A stretch of 64,000 bases of DNA, from the NCBI GenBank assembly GCA_964609025.1, contig CAZSQM010000007.1, positions 45,089 to 109,088 on the forward strand, given 5' to 3'. Position numbers and translations under genes: made by a program. The notes beneath the pieces were generated by a model. That model ran no database searches. It was not told the DNA's origin and was given only the letters and a program-made list of their open reading frames with translations. This document shows positions 24,958 through 33,371 of the stretch, one piece after another; position 1 is the first letter of the stretch, and every line of letters starts with the position of its first letter. This stretch comes from SIG307 sp964609025. GTDB lineage: Bacteria > Bacillota > Clostridia > Lachnospirales > Lachnospiraceae.

Positions 24958-26685
24958 CTACTCCGCAAGAACCTCGCTGCCAAACAAAGCCCATACCTCC
25001 GGCTTTTCAAACCCGAGCCGCCATGCGGCCGTCCCCGCCAAATCCGCCGACCGGATATAAGAAAGCTTTTCCCGCAGGGAATCCGTTTCCTCCATCCAGA
25101 TTTTGTACGTTGCCGAACCCTTCTCGTACTCCGCGTAATACTGCCGCACGGTTTCGTCCCACTCCGCCGTAACGCCGTTTCTTGCAAGCTCCGCTTCAGC
25201 CGTCGCCATCGCAAGCGCCTCGGAGGTCAGCTTCTTCACGCCGTTTTCTTCCGTTTCCATCCACAGTCTTGTATAGAACGGCACTGCCATGATGACCTGC
25301 TCCTTCGGCACCATTGTCAATATATTATCCACTGCCGCGGTCAGGTATCCGTAAGAAGCAACCGAACCGGCTGTTTCCGAACCCGCATAGTGCTCATCGT
25401 ATGCCATAATCACAACATAATCCACGACGTTTCCCTGCGATTTCCAGTCGTAATACGCCGCGTGGGAGGACGGCACATAATTGTCCACCGACAGCACAAT
25501 CCCGTTTGCGCGGCACTTTACCGAAAGTTCCCGTAAAAACTGGATAAAGTGAGGCCCCGTGGCAAGGGAAAGCAGCTCAAAATCAATATTCAGTCCGTCC
25601 AAATCATACCGGATGGCCTCGGCAATCAGCGCATTCACCAGACGTTCTCTTGCCGCGGTGGAGGAAAGCACCTGGAACGAATTTGCCGTCGGGTCATCGA
25701 TTCCTTCTGCTTTAAAATTATCCACCAGCCCCCAGACCTCAAGTCCGTGCTCCTTCGCCGTCTTTACATAAGCCTCGTCCGCAAGGGAGGTAATGTTGCC
25801 TTCCGCATCGGCAAGACGAAACCAGGTCGGCGAAACCGCCGTTAACACCTCGTTGTCCTTAATCAACGCCGCCAGCCCCGCGTTTGCCTGCACATTCGTC
25901 ACCTGATGCCAGCCAAGTACCACCTTCTCTTTCGATAAAATGTGGGAATACTCCGGCGCCTTGTAACCGGTTGTATACGGCTCATAGTACGTTTCGCTTA
26001 ATTCCTTGCTTTTGACAAACCCGTAAATCCCATCCTCCGTCATCACCTTTACAAAATTCTTTCCGCCCTCCTTGCCGGCATCCACATACCAGACGCGGCT
26101 CTTTTCCGGCAAATCACATAAAATGCGGCTCTTAATGTCCGCCGCCTCCCGCAGTACGGTTCCCTTTTTCACATCAAGGGAAAGCACACTCTTTTCGCCG
26201 GTGCGAAGCAGAACGCGGGCCGGTTCTTCCAAAAACGTATAGGTCAAATCCGAAAAAAGCGCCGCAAACTCCAAAGATACATACGGCGTCCCTGCCTTTT
26301 GTATCACCGCTGCCGACTTTAACTCCGTTCTCGTCTTGTTGCTGTAATATGCCGCCTCGCCCGGATAAGCGCGGATAATCTCCGTCGGTGTTGTATAAGA
26401 CAGCACCGTTTCGGCCTCATCGTAATAAAACTCCCCGTTAATATGCGCAAGCACCGTTTCGAGGTCGAGATAAATCCCGCCTCCCGAAAGCAGCGCGTTC
26501 TTTTCGTAAGCCTCCTGCCAGAACATCACATGCGCCTCTCCCTCTGCAACCGGATACACCTGTGCAGGGGCGACGCGTTCCTTCCCCGGCGTATATTTTT
26601 TCACCAGTGCGGCGCCAAGCACCACCGCAATCAAAAGCAATGCAGCAAATGCACCGATTACTGTAATTCCTGTCCTCTTTTTCAC
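24958..26685 (-). CDS. membrane-anchored GH18-family protein with SH3-like segment
   Basis: A 575-residue surface protein. Residues 1-30 contain one membrane segment. A region of about 150 residues resembling a copper-amine-oxidase-like/stalk domain is followed by an SH3-like stretch (about 160-230). The GH18 barrel (about 250-570) has YDLDGLNIDFELLS, matching the DGxxxDxE catalytic pattern with the acid Glu present, VIMAYDEHY and the late AGTAAWRLGFE. GH18 proteins of this type (YaaH/YdhD-like) act on peptidoglycan or chitin. GTG at 26685 was chosen, eight bases after AGAGG. The amidase gene follows directly, so both probably remodel the wall. Confidence 0.85.
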   Translation of the reverse strand: MKKRTGITVIGAFAALLLIAVVLGAALVKKYTPGKERVAPAQVYPVAEGEAHVMFWQEAYEKNALLSGGGIYLDLETVLAHINGEFYYDEAETVLSYTTPTEIIRAYPGEAAYYSNKTRTELKSAAVIQKAGTPYVSLEFAALFSDLTYTFLEEPARVLLRTGEKSVLSLDVKKGTVLREAADIKSRILCDLPEKSRVWYVDAGKEGGKNFVKVMTEDGIYGFVKSKELSETYYEPYTTGYKAPEYSHILSKEKVVLGWHQVTNVQANAGLAALIKDNEVLTAVSPTWFRLADAEGNITSLADEAYVKTAKEHGLEVWGLVDNFKAEGIDDPTANSFQVLSSTAARERLVNALIAEAIRYDLDGLNIDFELLSLATGPHFIQFLRELSVKCRANGIVLSVDNYVPSSHAAYYDWKSQGNVVDYVVIMAYDEHYAGSETAGSVASYGYLTAAVDNILTMVPKEQVIMAVPFYTRLWMETEENGVKKLTSEALAMATAEAELARNGVTAEWDETVRQYYAEYEKGSATYKIWMEETDSLREKLSYIRSADLAGTAAWRLGFEKPEVWALFGSEVLAE

Positions 26686-26837
26686 AAACCGTTCCTCTTT
26701 TCCGTATCTTACTGTCGCCAAAAACTGTTTTTACTTCTCTTTTCCGCGCCCGCAGCCTTTCCGAATGCCGTTCTTTCTCTGCCGCGCTCTGCTTTTAGTA
26801 TATACAAGATGTCAAAAATAATCAACCCCAATTTACC

Positions 26838-27186
26838 GCCGCCGGGGTAATCGCTTCGTAAGGTTCGGGTGTCAAACCATATTCTGATACCAAAGGACCT
26901 TTGCACAGGAGAAAGAGTTCCTGCGCGTTGTGCAGGATATTAGACTTTCTTATTGCTCCGCTTGACGTCAGCAATGCCCGGACAGGACGTCCGGGCAAGA
27001 CCGACACGCGCCACGGAAGGCGCGTAGAGGCCGGTTGCGTTATTCTTTCACACTCTTGCCGGAGCAATTAGAAAGACTACTATCCGAAACCAGAAAAGGA
27101 ACTCTTTCTCCTGCGCAAAGTTCCGTGATTGGAAGCCGCCTTTTGACGCCCGAACCTTATGAAGCGATTGCCCTAACCGCCGCCGC
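26838..27186 (+). repeat. structured interspersed repeat, copy 3
   Basis: Terminal inverted arms of about 120 bases share GGTAATCGCTTCGTAAGGTT, CGGGTGTCAAA, CTTTGCACAGGAGAAAGAGT and ATATTAGACTTTCTTATTGC with the opposite arm. Inside are the hairpin 26975-26997 (TGCCCGGAC / GTCCGGGCA) and a second stem with CGCGCC / GGCGCG enclosed by GCAAGACCG and CGGTTGC. The element has the same core as copy 2. It lies in the intergenic space upstream of the GH18 gene. Confidence 0.82.
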
Positions 27187-27451
27187 AAACTATCTTCTTG
27201 TGCCTTTTCCGTGCTTTGAGGGAACAGAAACGCCGCTTCCCGTTTTGCGGCGGCAGCTTTGGGTGCTGCCCTGTGCATTCCGGTACAGGCTGCTGCGCTG
27301 CCTTTCCCGGCAAGGACGCTTTTTGCGTCAAATTTAACATAATAAGGAGGCAAAACCCGTGATATGCAAAACACGCCTCCGGTCCGGCGGCATACACCGC
27401 CCGGGCAGCAAAAAACAAAGGCTCGGCGCGAGTGCGCATCCCCGCGGAGCG
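27187..27451. other. GC-rich spacer between repeat copies 3 and 4
   Basis: I see no credible gene here. It contains further inverted repeats (GGCAGC/GCTGCC near 27250-27270, GGAGGC/GCCTCC near 27345-27380) and a motif GTGCGCATCCCCGCGGAGCG at 27432 closely matching GTGTGCCTCCCCGCGGAACG at 22450, each followed by TTTTTAT or TTTTTTAT. Confidence 0.6.
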
Positions 27452-27793
27452 TTTTTATCGGATAGGACGCAATATCCTGTTCGGATTCAGGTGTCAAAAG
27501 GTTGCTTTCCATTACGGAACTTTGCATAGGAGAAAGAGTCCTCTCTCTGGTTTCGGATAGTAGTCTTTCTAATTGCTCCGACAAAATTGATAAGCAAGCA
27601 CGCAACCGACCTCTACGCGCCTTCCGTGACGCGTGCCGGTCTTGCCCGGACATCCTGTCCGGGCACTGCTGATACAAAACGGAGCAATAAGAAAGTCTAA
27701 TATCCTGCACAAAGTTCAAGGACTCTTTCTCCTATGCAAAGTTCCTTTCGTATCAAAATGTGTTTTGACGCCTGAATCCTATTCGATAAAAAA
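27452..27793 (-). repeat. structured interspersed repeat, copy 4 (inverted)
   Basis: Same architecture as copy 3 in the opposite orientation. The ends carry TTTTTATCG / CGATAAAAA, and the arms share GATTCAGGTGTCAAAA, GGAACTTTGCATAGGAGAAA and AGTCTTTCTAATTGCTCCG with their partner. The core hairpin is at 27643-27665 (TGCCCGGAC-ATCCT-GTCCGGGCA). It ends four bases from the stop codon of the kinase gene. Confidence 0.82.
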
Positions 27794-27796
27794 GGC

Positions 27797-29110
27797 CTAT
27801 CGGAAAAGTTCCCGGAAAAAGCGCTCGGTTTTCCGGTCTGCATACAGCACATCACGCATCGGCGGAAGGTACCGTACCTTATGAATCCGCAAAGGAAGCT
27901 CCTCTGCCTCTCCTCCCGCTACCAGCGCTGTGACGCCGTGCTGCAATACCGTATCCGGCAAACGCTCCGAAAGCGCCTCCCAGTCCCGCAACCGCCACGG
28001 ATACAAATCCCCGAGAACAAACCGGCTGCCGCATCGGAAAAACTCATCCCGGAACCGTTCAAAAGAACAGCCGAAATTGATTACCAGTACCGCAAAGTCC
28101 CGTGCCGCACAGGTTCCGATAACGGAAGGGGTATTTCCCGTAACATAATGGATTCCCCGTAACGCAAACTCCTCCGGCACAGACTTCTCCCTGCCGAACA
28201 GGCTTTCAAAAAGCCTTTGAAACACAAAGCGCCCGGACAAATCAATGCAGGCAATCCGGCCTTTTTCTCTCTCACTGAAATGTCCTGCGAGCAGCGTACA
28301 GACGGCTGCGGTATCCGCGCCCTCATGTGCTCCGATTACGCCGATACAGCGCGGAGCGCTTTCTTTTGCGCACTTTTGCTTCCCGCTTCCGCCATTGTTT
28401 CGTTTTCCGCAGTAAAACTTCTGTAACGCTTCTCTTACCTCGGCAACACTTTGATAGCGGTTTACCGGCTGCGGCTGCACACACCGCTTATAAATCTTCT
28501 GTAACTCCTTTCCTTTTTGATTCCCCTGTCCCAGCATAACTCCTATTACGCACCCGATTCCGTATACGTCCGAGCGCTCTCCCGCTTCGCCCCGGTATTG
28601 CTCCGGAGCCGCAAAGCCGTCCGTACCGAACATCACCCTTTGTTGTCCCTGCCTTCTTACGGCGCCGCCGAAATCAATTAAAGAAACTCTGTCGCCGTTT
28701 ATCAGCAGATTTTCCGGTTTGACATCCAGATAGAGAATTCCTTTTTGATGCAGGTATTCAATAATTTCACAAAGCTGAATGGAATAATGCAAAATAAAAG
28801 AGGTTGGAAGGCATTTCTGCCTGAAAAGAACTTCGTTCAGAGGCTCCCCGCCCATGGCTTCTTCAATGATATAGGAAGCCGTATCATCTTCCTCGATATC
28901 ATAAATACAAGGAATCGCTGCGTGACGCAGCTGCTTTAATATGTGTGCTTCTTTCAGCCGCTCCCGATAAAACGGCCTCTTCTTGTCAAGACGCTTAATA
29001 ACGCGCTGCTCCCCAAGTACCTTGTGCTCCGCAAGAAATACCTCTCCGCCGCTGCCGTTTGCAAGCAGCCGCACAATGCGGTATTTCCCGAACAATAACT
29101 CGTCCTCCAT
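27797..29110 (-). CDS. Ser/Thr protein kinase with divergent C-terminal P-loop-like domain
   Basis: A 437-residue protein. The kinase domain (about 8-240) has the glycine loop LANGSGGEVFLAE, K39, the helix-C Glu E54, the catalytic loop YLDVKPENLL with D129, K131 and N134, and D146 in IDFGGA. The usual HRD is YLD, a non-RD kinase. Residues from about 258 read CIGVIGAHEGADTAAVCTLLAGHF and later RIACIDLSGR, reminiscent of a ParA/TadZ-type NTPase fold but without the Walker A lysine. No membrane segment is seen, unlike PrkC. It has its own start after AAAGGAG and is divergent from mecA. The substrate is unknown. Confidence 0.8.
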   Translation of the reverse strand: MEDELLFGKYRIVRLLANGSGGEVFLAEHKVLGEQRVIKRLDKKRPFYRERLKEAHILKQLRHAAIPCIYDIEEDDTASYIIEEAMGGEPLNEVLFRQKCLPTSFILHYSIQLCEIIEYLHQKGILYLDVKPENLLINGDRVSLIDFGGAVRRQGQQRVMFGTDGFAAPEQYRGEAGERSDVYGIGCVIGVMLGQGNQKGKELQKIYKRCVQPQPVNRYQSVAEVREALQKFYCGKRNNGGSGKQKCAKESAPRCIGVIGAHEGADTAAVCTLLAGHFSEREKGRIACIDLSGRFVFQRLFESLFGREKSVPEEFALRGIHYVTGNTPSVIGTCAARDFAVLVINFGCSFERFRDEFFRCGSRFVLGDLYPWRLRDWEALSERLPDTVLQHGVTALVAGGEAEELPLRIHKVRYLPPMRDVLYADRKTERFFRELFR

Positions 29111-29333
29111 CTTCTCCTTTCTGCCCGCTTTTGCGGACGTAATTGTCCTTTTTCCCGTCGGATTGCCGGTGATTTCTCACCTATCTTAATTATAGCCTGT
29201 CCCCTCCTCCCTTTGCAAGCATTTTTTCCTTCGCAGATTCCACAAACTTTCAGCGAAAATTTGTATAGTATTGCCAACACGAAAAGGCTGATTTTTCCTT
29301 GCCTGCTTTATACAAACTTCACAATTTATGTTA

Positions 29334-29362
29334 TTGACTTTCGTAAAAATTTACTATATACT
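29334..29362 (+). promoter_or_regulatory. sigma-A promoter of mecA
   Basis: TTGACT (29334-29339), 17 bases, TATACT (29357-29362). Start codon at 29395 with GGGGGTG eight bases before it. Confidence 0.8.
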
Positions 29363-29394
29363 TTGTATAACATGAAGAAGGGGGTGCATACTCT

Positions 29395-30141
29395 ATGACA
29401 ATCGAACGTTTAAGTGATACACAGATTCGCTGTACGCTGAACAAGCAGGATTTGCAGGAACGTCAATTGCAGTTGAGTGAATTGTTTTACGGCAGCGAAA
29501 AGGCAAAAGAGTTGTTTCGTGATTTAATGCAGATGGCATCCTACGAATGTGGTTTTGATACCGAGGATTTACCTCTTATGATTGAAGCGATTCCGGTGGA
29601 CGCCGACTGTCTTGTTCTTGTTGTTACCAAGGTAGAAGATTCCGACGAACTGGATTCCAGATTTTCCAACTTCACTCCGTTCGCAGAAAAGAACAGTCCG
29701 TCTGAAAAGCCGGCAATCCCGGCACTGGCAGATGAGATATTAAATTATTTTTCGCAGTTTAAAGAACTGCTGAATAAAAAAGCAGGCGAGGCTTCCGCAA
29801 AAGCAGAGCCTTCCGAAGAAGGCACGCCGCAAGCTCCGGCCTCTTTGGCAAAGATGTATCTGTTTGACTCTTTACAGGCTGTCAGTCGCCTTGCCGCGGT
29901 TATTGCCGCACATTACCACGGCAATATCAAGCTCTATAAAGACCCTTCCGGCGGAAACTACTATCTGCTTTTAGATATGTTCGGACACACTGCCGAGGAG
30001 TTTAATAAGCTGTGCAACATCGCCTCGGAATACGGGCGCTCCGTACCGGCAACCAACGCCGCCCTGCTCTACTATCAAGAACACTTCACTTTGGTTGGCG
30101 GGGAGAACCTCTTAGAAACCTTGGCAAAATTAAATGCCTAA
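29395..30141 (+). CDS. mecA: MecA-family adaptor protein
   Basis: A 248-residue adaptor that in Bacillus delivers substrates such as ComK to the ClpC/ClpP protease. The N-terminal domain begins MTIERLSDTQIRCTLNKQDLQERQL with LFRDLMQMASYECGF; the C-terminal domain has YLFDSLQAVSRLAAVIAAHY and SGGNYYLLLDMFGHTAEEFNKLCNIASEYG. A 60-residue charged linker lies between. It is monocistronic, with a strong promoter and a terminator directly behind it. Confidence 0.93.
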   Translation: MTIERLSDTQIRCTLNKQDLQERQLQLSELFYGSEKAKELFRDLMQMASYECGFDTEDLPLMIEAIPVDADCLVLVVTKVEDSDELDSRFSNFTPFAEKNSPSEKPAIPALADEILNYFSQFKELLNKKAGEASAKAEPSEEGTPQAPASLAKMYLFDSLQAVSRLAAVIAAHYHGNIKLYKDPSGGNYYLLLDMFGHTAEEFNKLCNIASEYGRSVPATNAALLYYQEHFTLVGGENLLETLAKLNA

Positions 30142-30155
30142 ACCTTAAGAACATT

Positions 30156-30192
30156 AAAAAGGGGGCGCGCAGTATTTGCGCGCCCCCTTTTT
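30156..30192. terminator. bidirectional terminator between mecA and the GH3 gene
   Basis: AAAAAGGGGGCGCGC - AGTATTT - GCGCGCCCCCTTTTT. The stem is perfect and both strands end in a T run, so it can end transcription of mecA rightward and the xylan cluster leftward. Confidence 0.93.
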
Positions 30193-30201
30193 ACAACCCG
30201 T

Positions 30202-32355
30202 TTATAACTGCTCTGTTCTTGCACACGTTACGGAAAAGCTCTGCGGCTTCTTCCCGGTCAGAGAAACGCTTCTGTCATCCGGCTGGGAGGTACCGACAAA
30301 TACCTCATACTCTCCTGCGTTTAACATCAGTCTTGCTTCTTTGTCATACAGTGCAAAGGCTGTGTCCTTCAGCACGATTTCCACGGTTTCGCTCTTTCCG
30401 GCCGCCACACTTACCTTCTTTAAGCCCTTCAGCTGGAAGTTCGGCGCGCCGTCAACACCCTTTGCCTTTACATAAACCTGTACGGTTTCCGCGCCGTCAT
30501 AAGCGCCGCCGTTCGTTACCGTTGCCGTTACCGTAATGCTGCCGCCTTTTGCGATTTCCTTTGCGGAAAGTACGACATTACTTACCGCAAAATCGGTGTA
30601 GCTCAGTCCGTAACCGAACGGATACAACGCCTCTCTCTCCATATAGCGGTAGGTTCTGCCCTTCATGCTGTAATCGGTAAACGCCGGAAGCTCCTCCGAG
30701 GTACGGTAAAACGTCACCGGAAGCTTGCCCTCCGGAGAAAATTCTCCGAACAGCATCTGTGCCACGGCACGACCGCCCTGCGCGCCCGGATACCACGCCT
30801 GCACAATCGCAGGGATATGTTCCTCCGCCCACGAAACCGCCAGCGCACTGCCGGATAAGAGTACCAGCACTACCGGCTTTCCGCTTGCATAAATCTCCTG
30901 TAAAATCTTATTCTGTAAGCCCGGAAGCTCCAGATTCGGCTTGTCGCCGCTGGCAAACTCATTGCCCTCGTCGCCTTCTTCGCCCTCCAGTCCTGCGTCC
31001 AGACCCATGACCGCAATCACAACGTCGGACTCGTCGCATACCGCCCGTACCTCCGCAATGCGGTCATTCTCAATGCCAAGACCGGATACCTTATTCTTAA
31101 ACAAGTGGCAGCCCTCGGAATAGCGCACGGTTACATCATCCCCAAGGTACTCCTGAATTCCCTCCAGAACGGTAACATACTCCGACGCAGTTCCCTCGTA
31201 ATTGCCGATTAACGCCTTTCGGTTATTGGCGTTCGGTCCGATTACGCCGACCGTCTTTAACTTTTTCTTATCAAGCGGAAGCGTCCCGTTTTCGTTTTTC
31301 AGCAGACACAACGTTTTCTTTGCAACCGCAAGGTTAAACGCCTTCTGCTCCTTACTGTCTACTGCGGAATAGTCAATCGTGTTATACGGCACATGCTCCG
31401 GCGCATCGAAAATACCGAGGCGCATCTTCGATACATACAAACGCTCTACCGCGCGGGTCAGCGTTTCTTCGCTCACCAGACCTTCCTTTACCGCCTCTAA
31501 CAAATAAACATAAATATTGCCGCAGTTTAAATCACACCCGCTGTTCATGGCAAGCGCCACGGACTCCACCGGCGTACTTGTTACGGAATGTCCCTCGTGG
31601 AAATCCTTGATTGCCCAGCAGTCACTGGTAACATGCCCGTCAAAGCCCCATTCGTCACGCAAAATATCCTGCAATAACGTCTTGCTTCCGCAGCAAGGCT
31701 CGCCGTTGGTACGGTTATACGCACCCATCACGGCTTCTACCTTCGCTTCCTGCACGCACGCCTTAAACGCCGGAAGATACGTTTCGTACAAATCCTGCTT
31801 CGATACCTCCGCATTAAAGCTGTGCCGCACATCCTCCGGTCCGGAATGGACCGCAAAATGCTTTGCACAGGCAGCAACCTTTAAATACTTCTCATCCTTT
31901 CCCTGCATGCCTTCGATAAAGCGCACACCGAGCCGGGAGGTCAGATACGGGTCCTCGCCGTAGGTTTCATGCCCTCTGCCCCAGCGCGGGTCACGGAAAA
32001 TATTCACATTCGGTGCCCAGAAGGTCAGGCCCTTGTAAATATCGGTATCCCCGTACTTCTGCTGCATGTTGAACTTGGCGCGGCCTTCGGTGGAAATGTG
32101 GTCGCCGATTTCCTCCATCATATCCTCGTCAAAGGCGGCCGCCAGACCGATTGCCTGCGGAAATACCGTCGCAACACCGGCTCTTGCAACGCCGTGCAGT
32201 GCTTCATTCCACCAGTTATACGCCTTAATTCCCAAACGCTCAATTGCTGCCGCCCCGTGCAACGTCTGGAACACCTTTTCCTCCAATGTCATTTCGGCGA
32301 CTAACGCCTTTGCTCTCTCTTTAAAGGAGAGGTTTTCATCCTGATACGCCTTCAT
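30202..32355 (-). CDS. GH3 beta-xylosidase/beta-glucosidase, cytoplasmic
   Basis: A 717-residue exo-glycosidase. The N-terminal barrel shows NWWNEALHGVAR (typical of xylan-active GH3), FPQAIGLAAAFD and PRWGRGHETYGEDPYLTSRLGV; the nucleophile Asp is in GHVTSDCWAI (about residue 245). The second domain has KTVGVIGPNA and GDKPNLELPG, and the C-terminal fibronectin-like domain has FGYGLSYTDF and GAETVQVYV. No signal peptide, so it would act on imported xylo-oligosaccharides. It is the last gene of the leftward xylan cluster, 14 bases after GH10. Confidence 0.92.
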   Translation of the reverse strand: MKAYQDENLSFKERAKALVAEMTLEEKVFQTLHGAAAIERLGIKAYNWWNEALHGVARAGVATVFPQAIGLAAAFDEDMMEEIGDHISTEGRAKFNMQQKYGDTDIYKGLTFWAPNVNIFRDPRWGRGHETYGEDPYLTSRLGVRFIEGMQGKDEKYLKVAACAKHFAVHSGPEDVRHSFNAEVSKQDLYETYLPAFKACVQEAKVEAVMGAYNRTNGEPCCGSKTLLQDILRDEWGFDGHVTSDCWAIKDFHEGHSVTSTPVESVALAMNSGCDLNCGNIYVYLLEAVKEGLVSEETLTRAVERLYVSKMRLGIFDAPEHVPYNTIDYSAVDSKEQKAFNLAVAKKTLCLLKNENGTLPLDKKKLKTVGVIGPNANNRKALIGNYEGTASEYVTVLEGIQEYLGDDVTVRYSEGCHLFKNKVSGLGIENDRIAEVRAVCDESDVVIAVMGLDAGLEGEEGDEGNEFASGDKPNLELPGLQNKILQEIYASGKPVVLVLLSGSALAVSWAEEHIPAIVQAWYPGAQGGRAVAQMLFGEFSPEGKLPVTFYRTSEELPAFTDYSMKGRTYRYMEREALYPFGYGLSYTDFAVSNVVLSAKEIAKGGSITVTATVTNGGAYDGAETVQVYVKAKGVDGAPNFQLKGLKKVSVAAGKSETVEIVLKDTAFALYDKEARLMLNAGEYEVFVGTSQPDDRSVSLTGKKPQSFSVTCARTEQL

Positions 32356-32369
32356 TTCATACCCCTTTT

Positions 32370-33335
32370 CTAGAAATTCATAATCCGATAAAACGCTTCC
32401 TTCGGTTCATGGTTGTCGTCAAACAACAGCGGCCAGTTCTTTCTTCCCCGAACCGGGAAATTGTTCAGCCAGTTGTCATCGTCCGCCACGCCCCAAAGAG
32501 TAACTGCCTCAATATGCTTGTGATACTCACGGAACACCTTAAAGCACTGCTCGTAAAAATCCGCCTGTCGCTTTAACAGTTCCGCATCCACCGTTTCAAG
32601 CTGCGGCTCCTTATCCTTATAAAGCGACACATCCATTTCGGAAACGCGCAACGTAAGCCCCAGCGCCGCATATGCCTCGATAGAACGCTTAATATCATCA
32701 ATCTTCGGTCCGTAAACGGAACAGTGAAACTGCATTCCCATTCCGTCCACCGGCACGCCCTCCGCCAACAGTTCTTTTAACAGGCGCACAATCTTTTGAC
32801 GCTTTTCCGGATTGCACTCGTTATAATCGTTATAATACAGCGCCGTATTCGGAAGCACCTCTTTGATCAGGCGGAACACCTTAGGAAGATAATCCTCGCC
32901 GAGAACTGCTTTCCATTTGGTATCGCGCAGAAAGGTATCGCTCTTATCCTCAACGGCCTCGTTTACCGCATCAAAGGTCGCAAGCTCGCCGAAATGCTCC
33001 TTTATCTTTTCTACATGGCTCCTTAATGTCGCAAGCAGTCCCTCTGCATCCGTATTCTCAAAGATAAAGTCCGGCGTCTGGTTATGCCATACGAGGGTGT
33101 GTCCATGCAGCGCCATTCCGTTTTCCTTCGCAAAGGCCACCAGCTTATCCGCAGGTTCAAAACGGTACCTGCCCGGCTCCCTGCAAAGGCTGGAATACTT
33201 CATGGCATTGTCGCAGGTAATACTGTTAAAATGCGTTTTAATTAAATCTGCATGGGTTTCCGTCATTTTCGGACTGATTGCCGCGCCCACCAAAAAATAC
33301 GGCCGGTATTTTTCCTTTAAGCTTTCTGCCTGCAT
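32370..33335 (-). CDS. GH10 endo-1,4-beta-xylanase, intracellular
   Basis: A 321-residue catalytic domain without signal peptide, expected to cut imported xylo-oligosaccharides. Complete GH10 motifs: CDNAMKYSSL, HTLVWHNQTPDF (79-90), FDAVNEAVED with acid/base E126, QFHC, and RVSEMDVS with nucleophile E233. The end has LWGVADDDNWLNNFP. The ATG at 33333-33335 was chosen over the upstream TTG because AAGGA lies eight bases before it. It follows the GH10-like lipoprotein gene by about 36 bases. Confidence 0.94.
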   Translation of the reverse strand: MQAESLKEKYRPYFLVGAAISPKMTETHADLIKTHFNSITCDNAMKYSSLCREPGRYRFEPADKLVAFAKENGMALHGHTLVWHNQTPDFIFENTDAEGLLATLRSHVEKIKEHFGELATFDAVNEAVEDKSDTFLRDTKWKAVLGEDYLPKVFRLIKEVLPNTALYYNDYNECNPEKRQKIVRLLKELLAEGVPVDGMGMQFHCSVYGPKIDDIKRSIEAYAALGLTLRVSEMDVSLYKDKEPQLETVDAELLKRQADFYEQCFKVFREYHKHIEAVTLWGVADDDNWLNNFPVRGRKNWPLLFDDNHEPKEAFYRIMNF

Positions 33336-33371
33336 CCTCTCCGTCCTTTCTGTTTCTTTCTTCCGCAAGAC

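Noticed and set aside
27048..27719. Open frame of 223 codons across the spacer and repeat copies 3 and 4
   Set aside because: It runs through inverted repeat arms and shows no protein-like composition or known motif.
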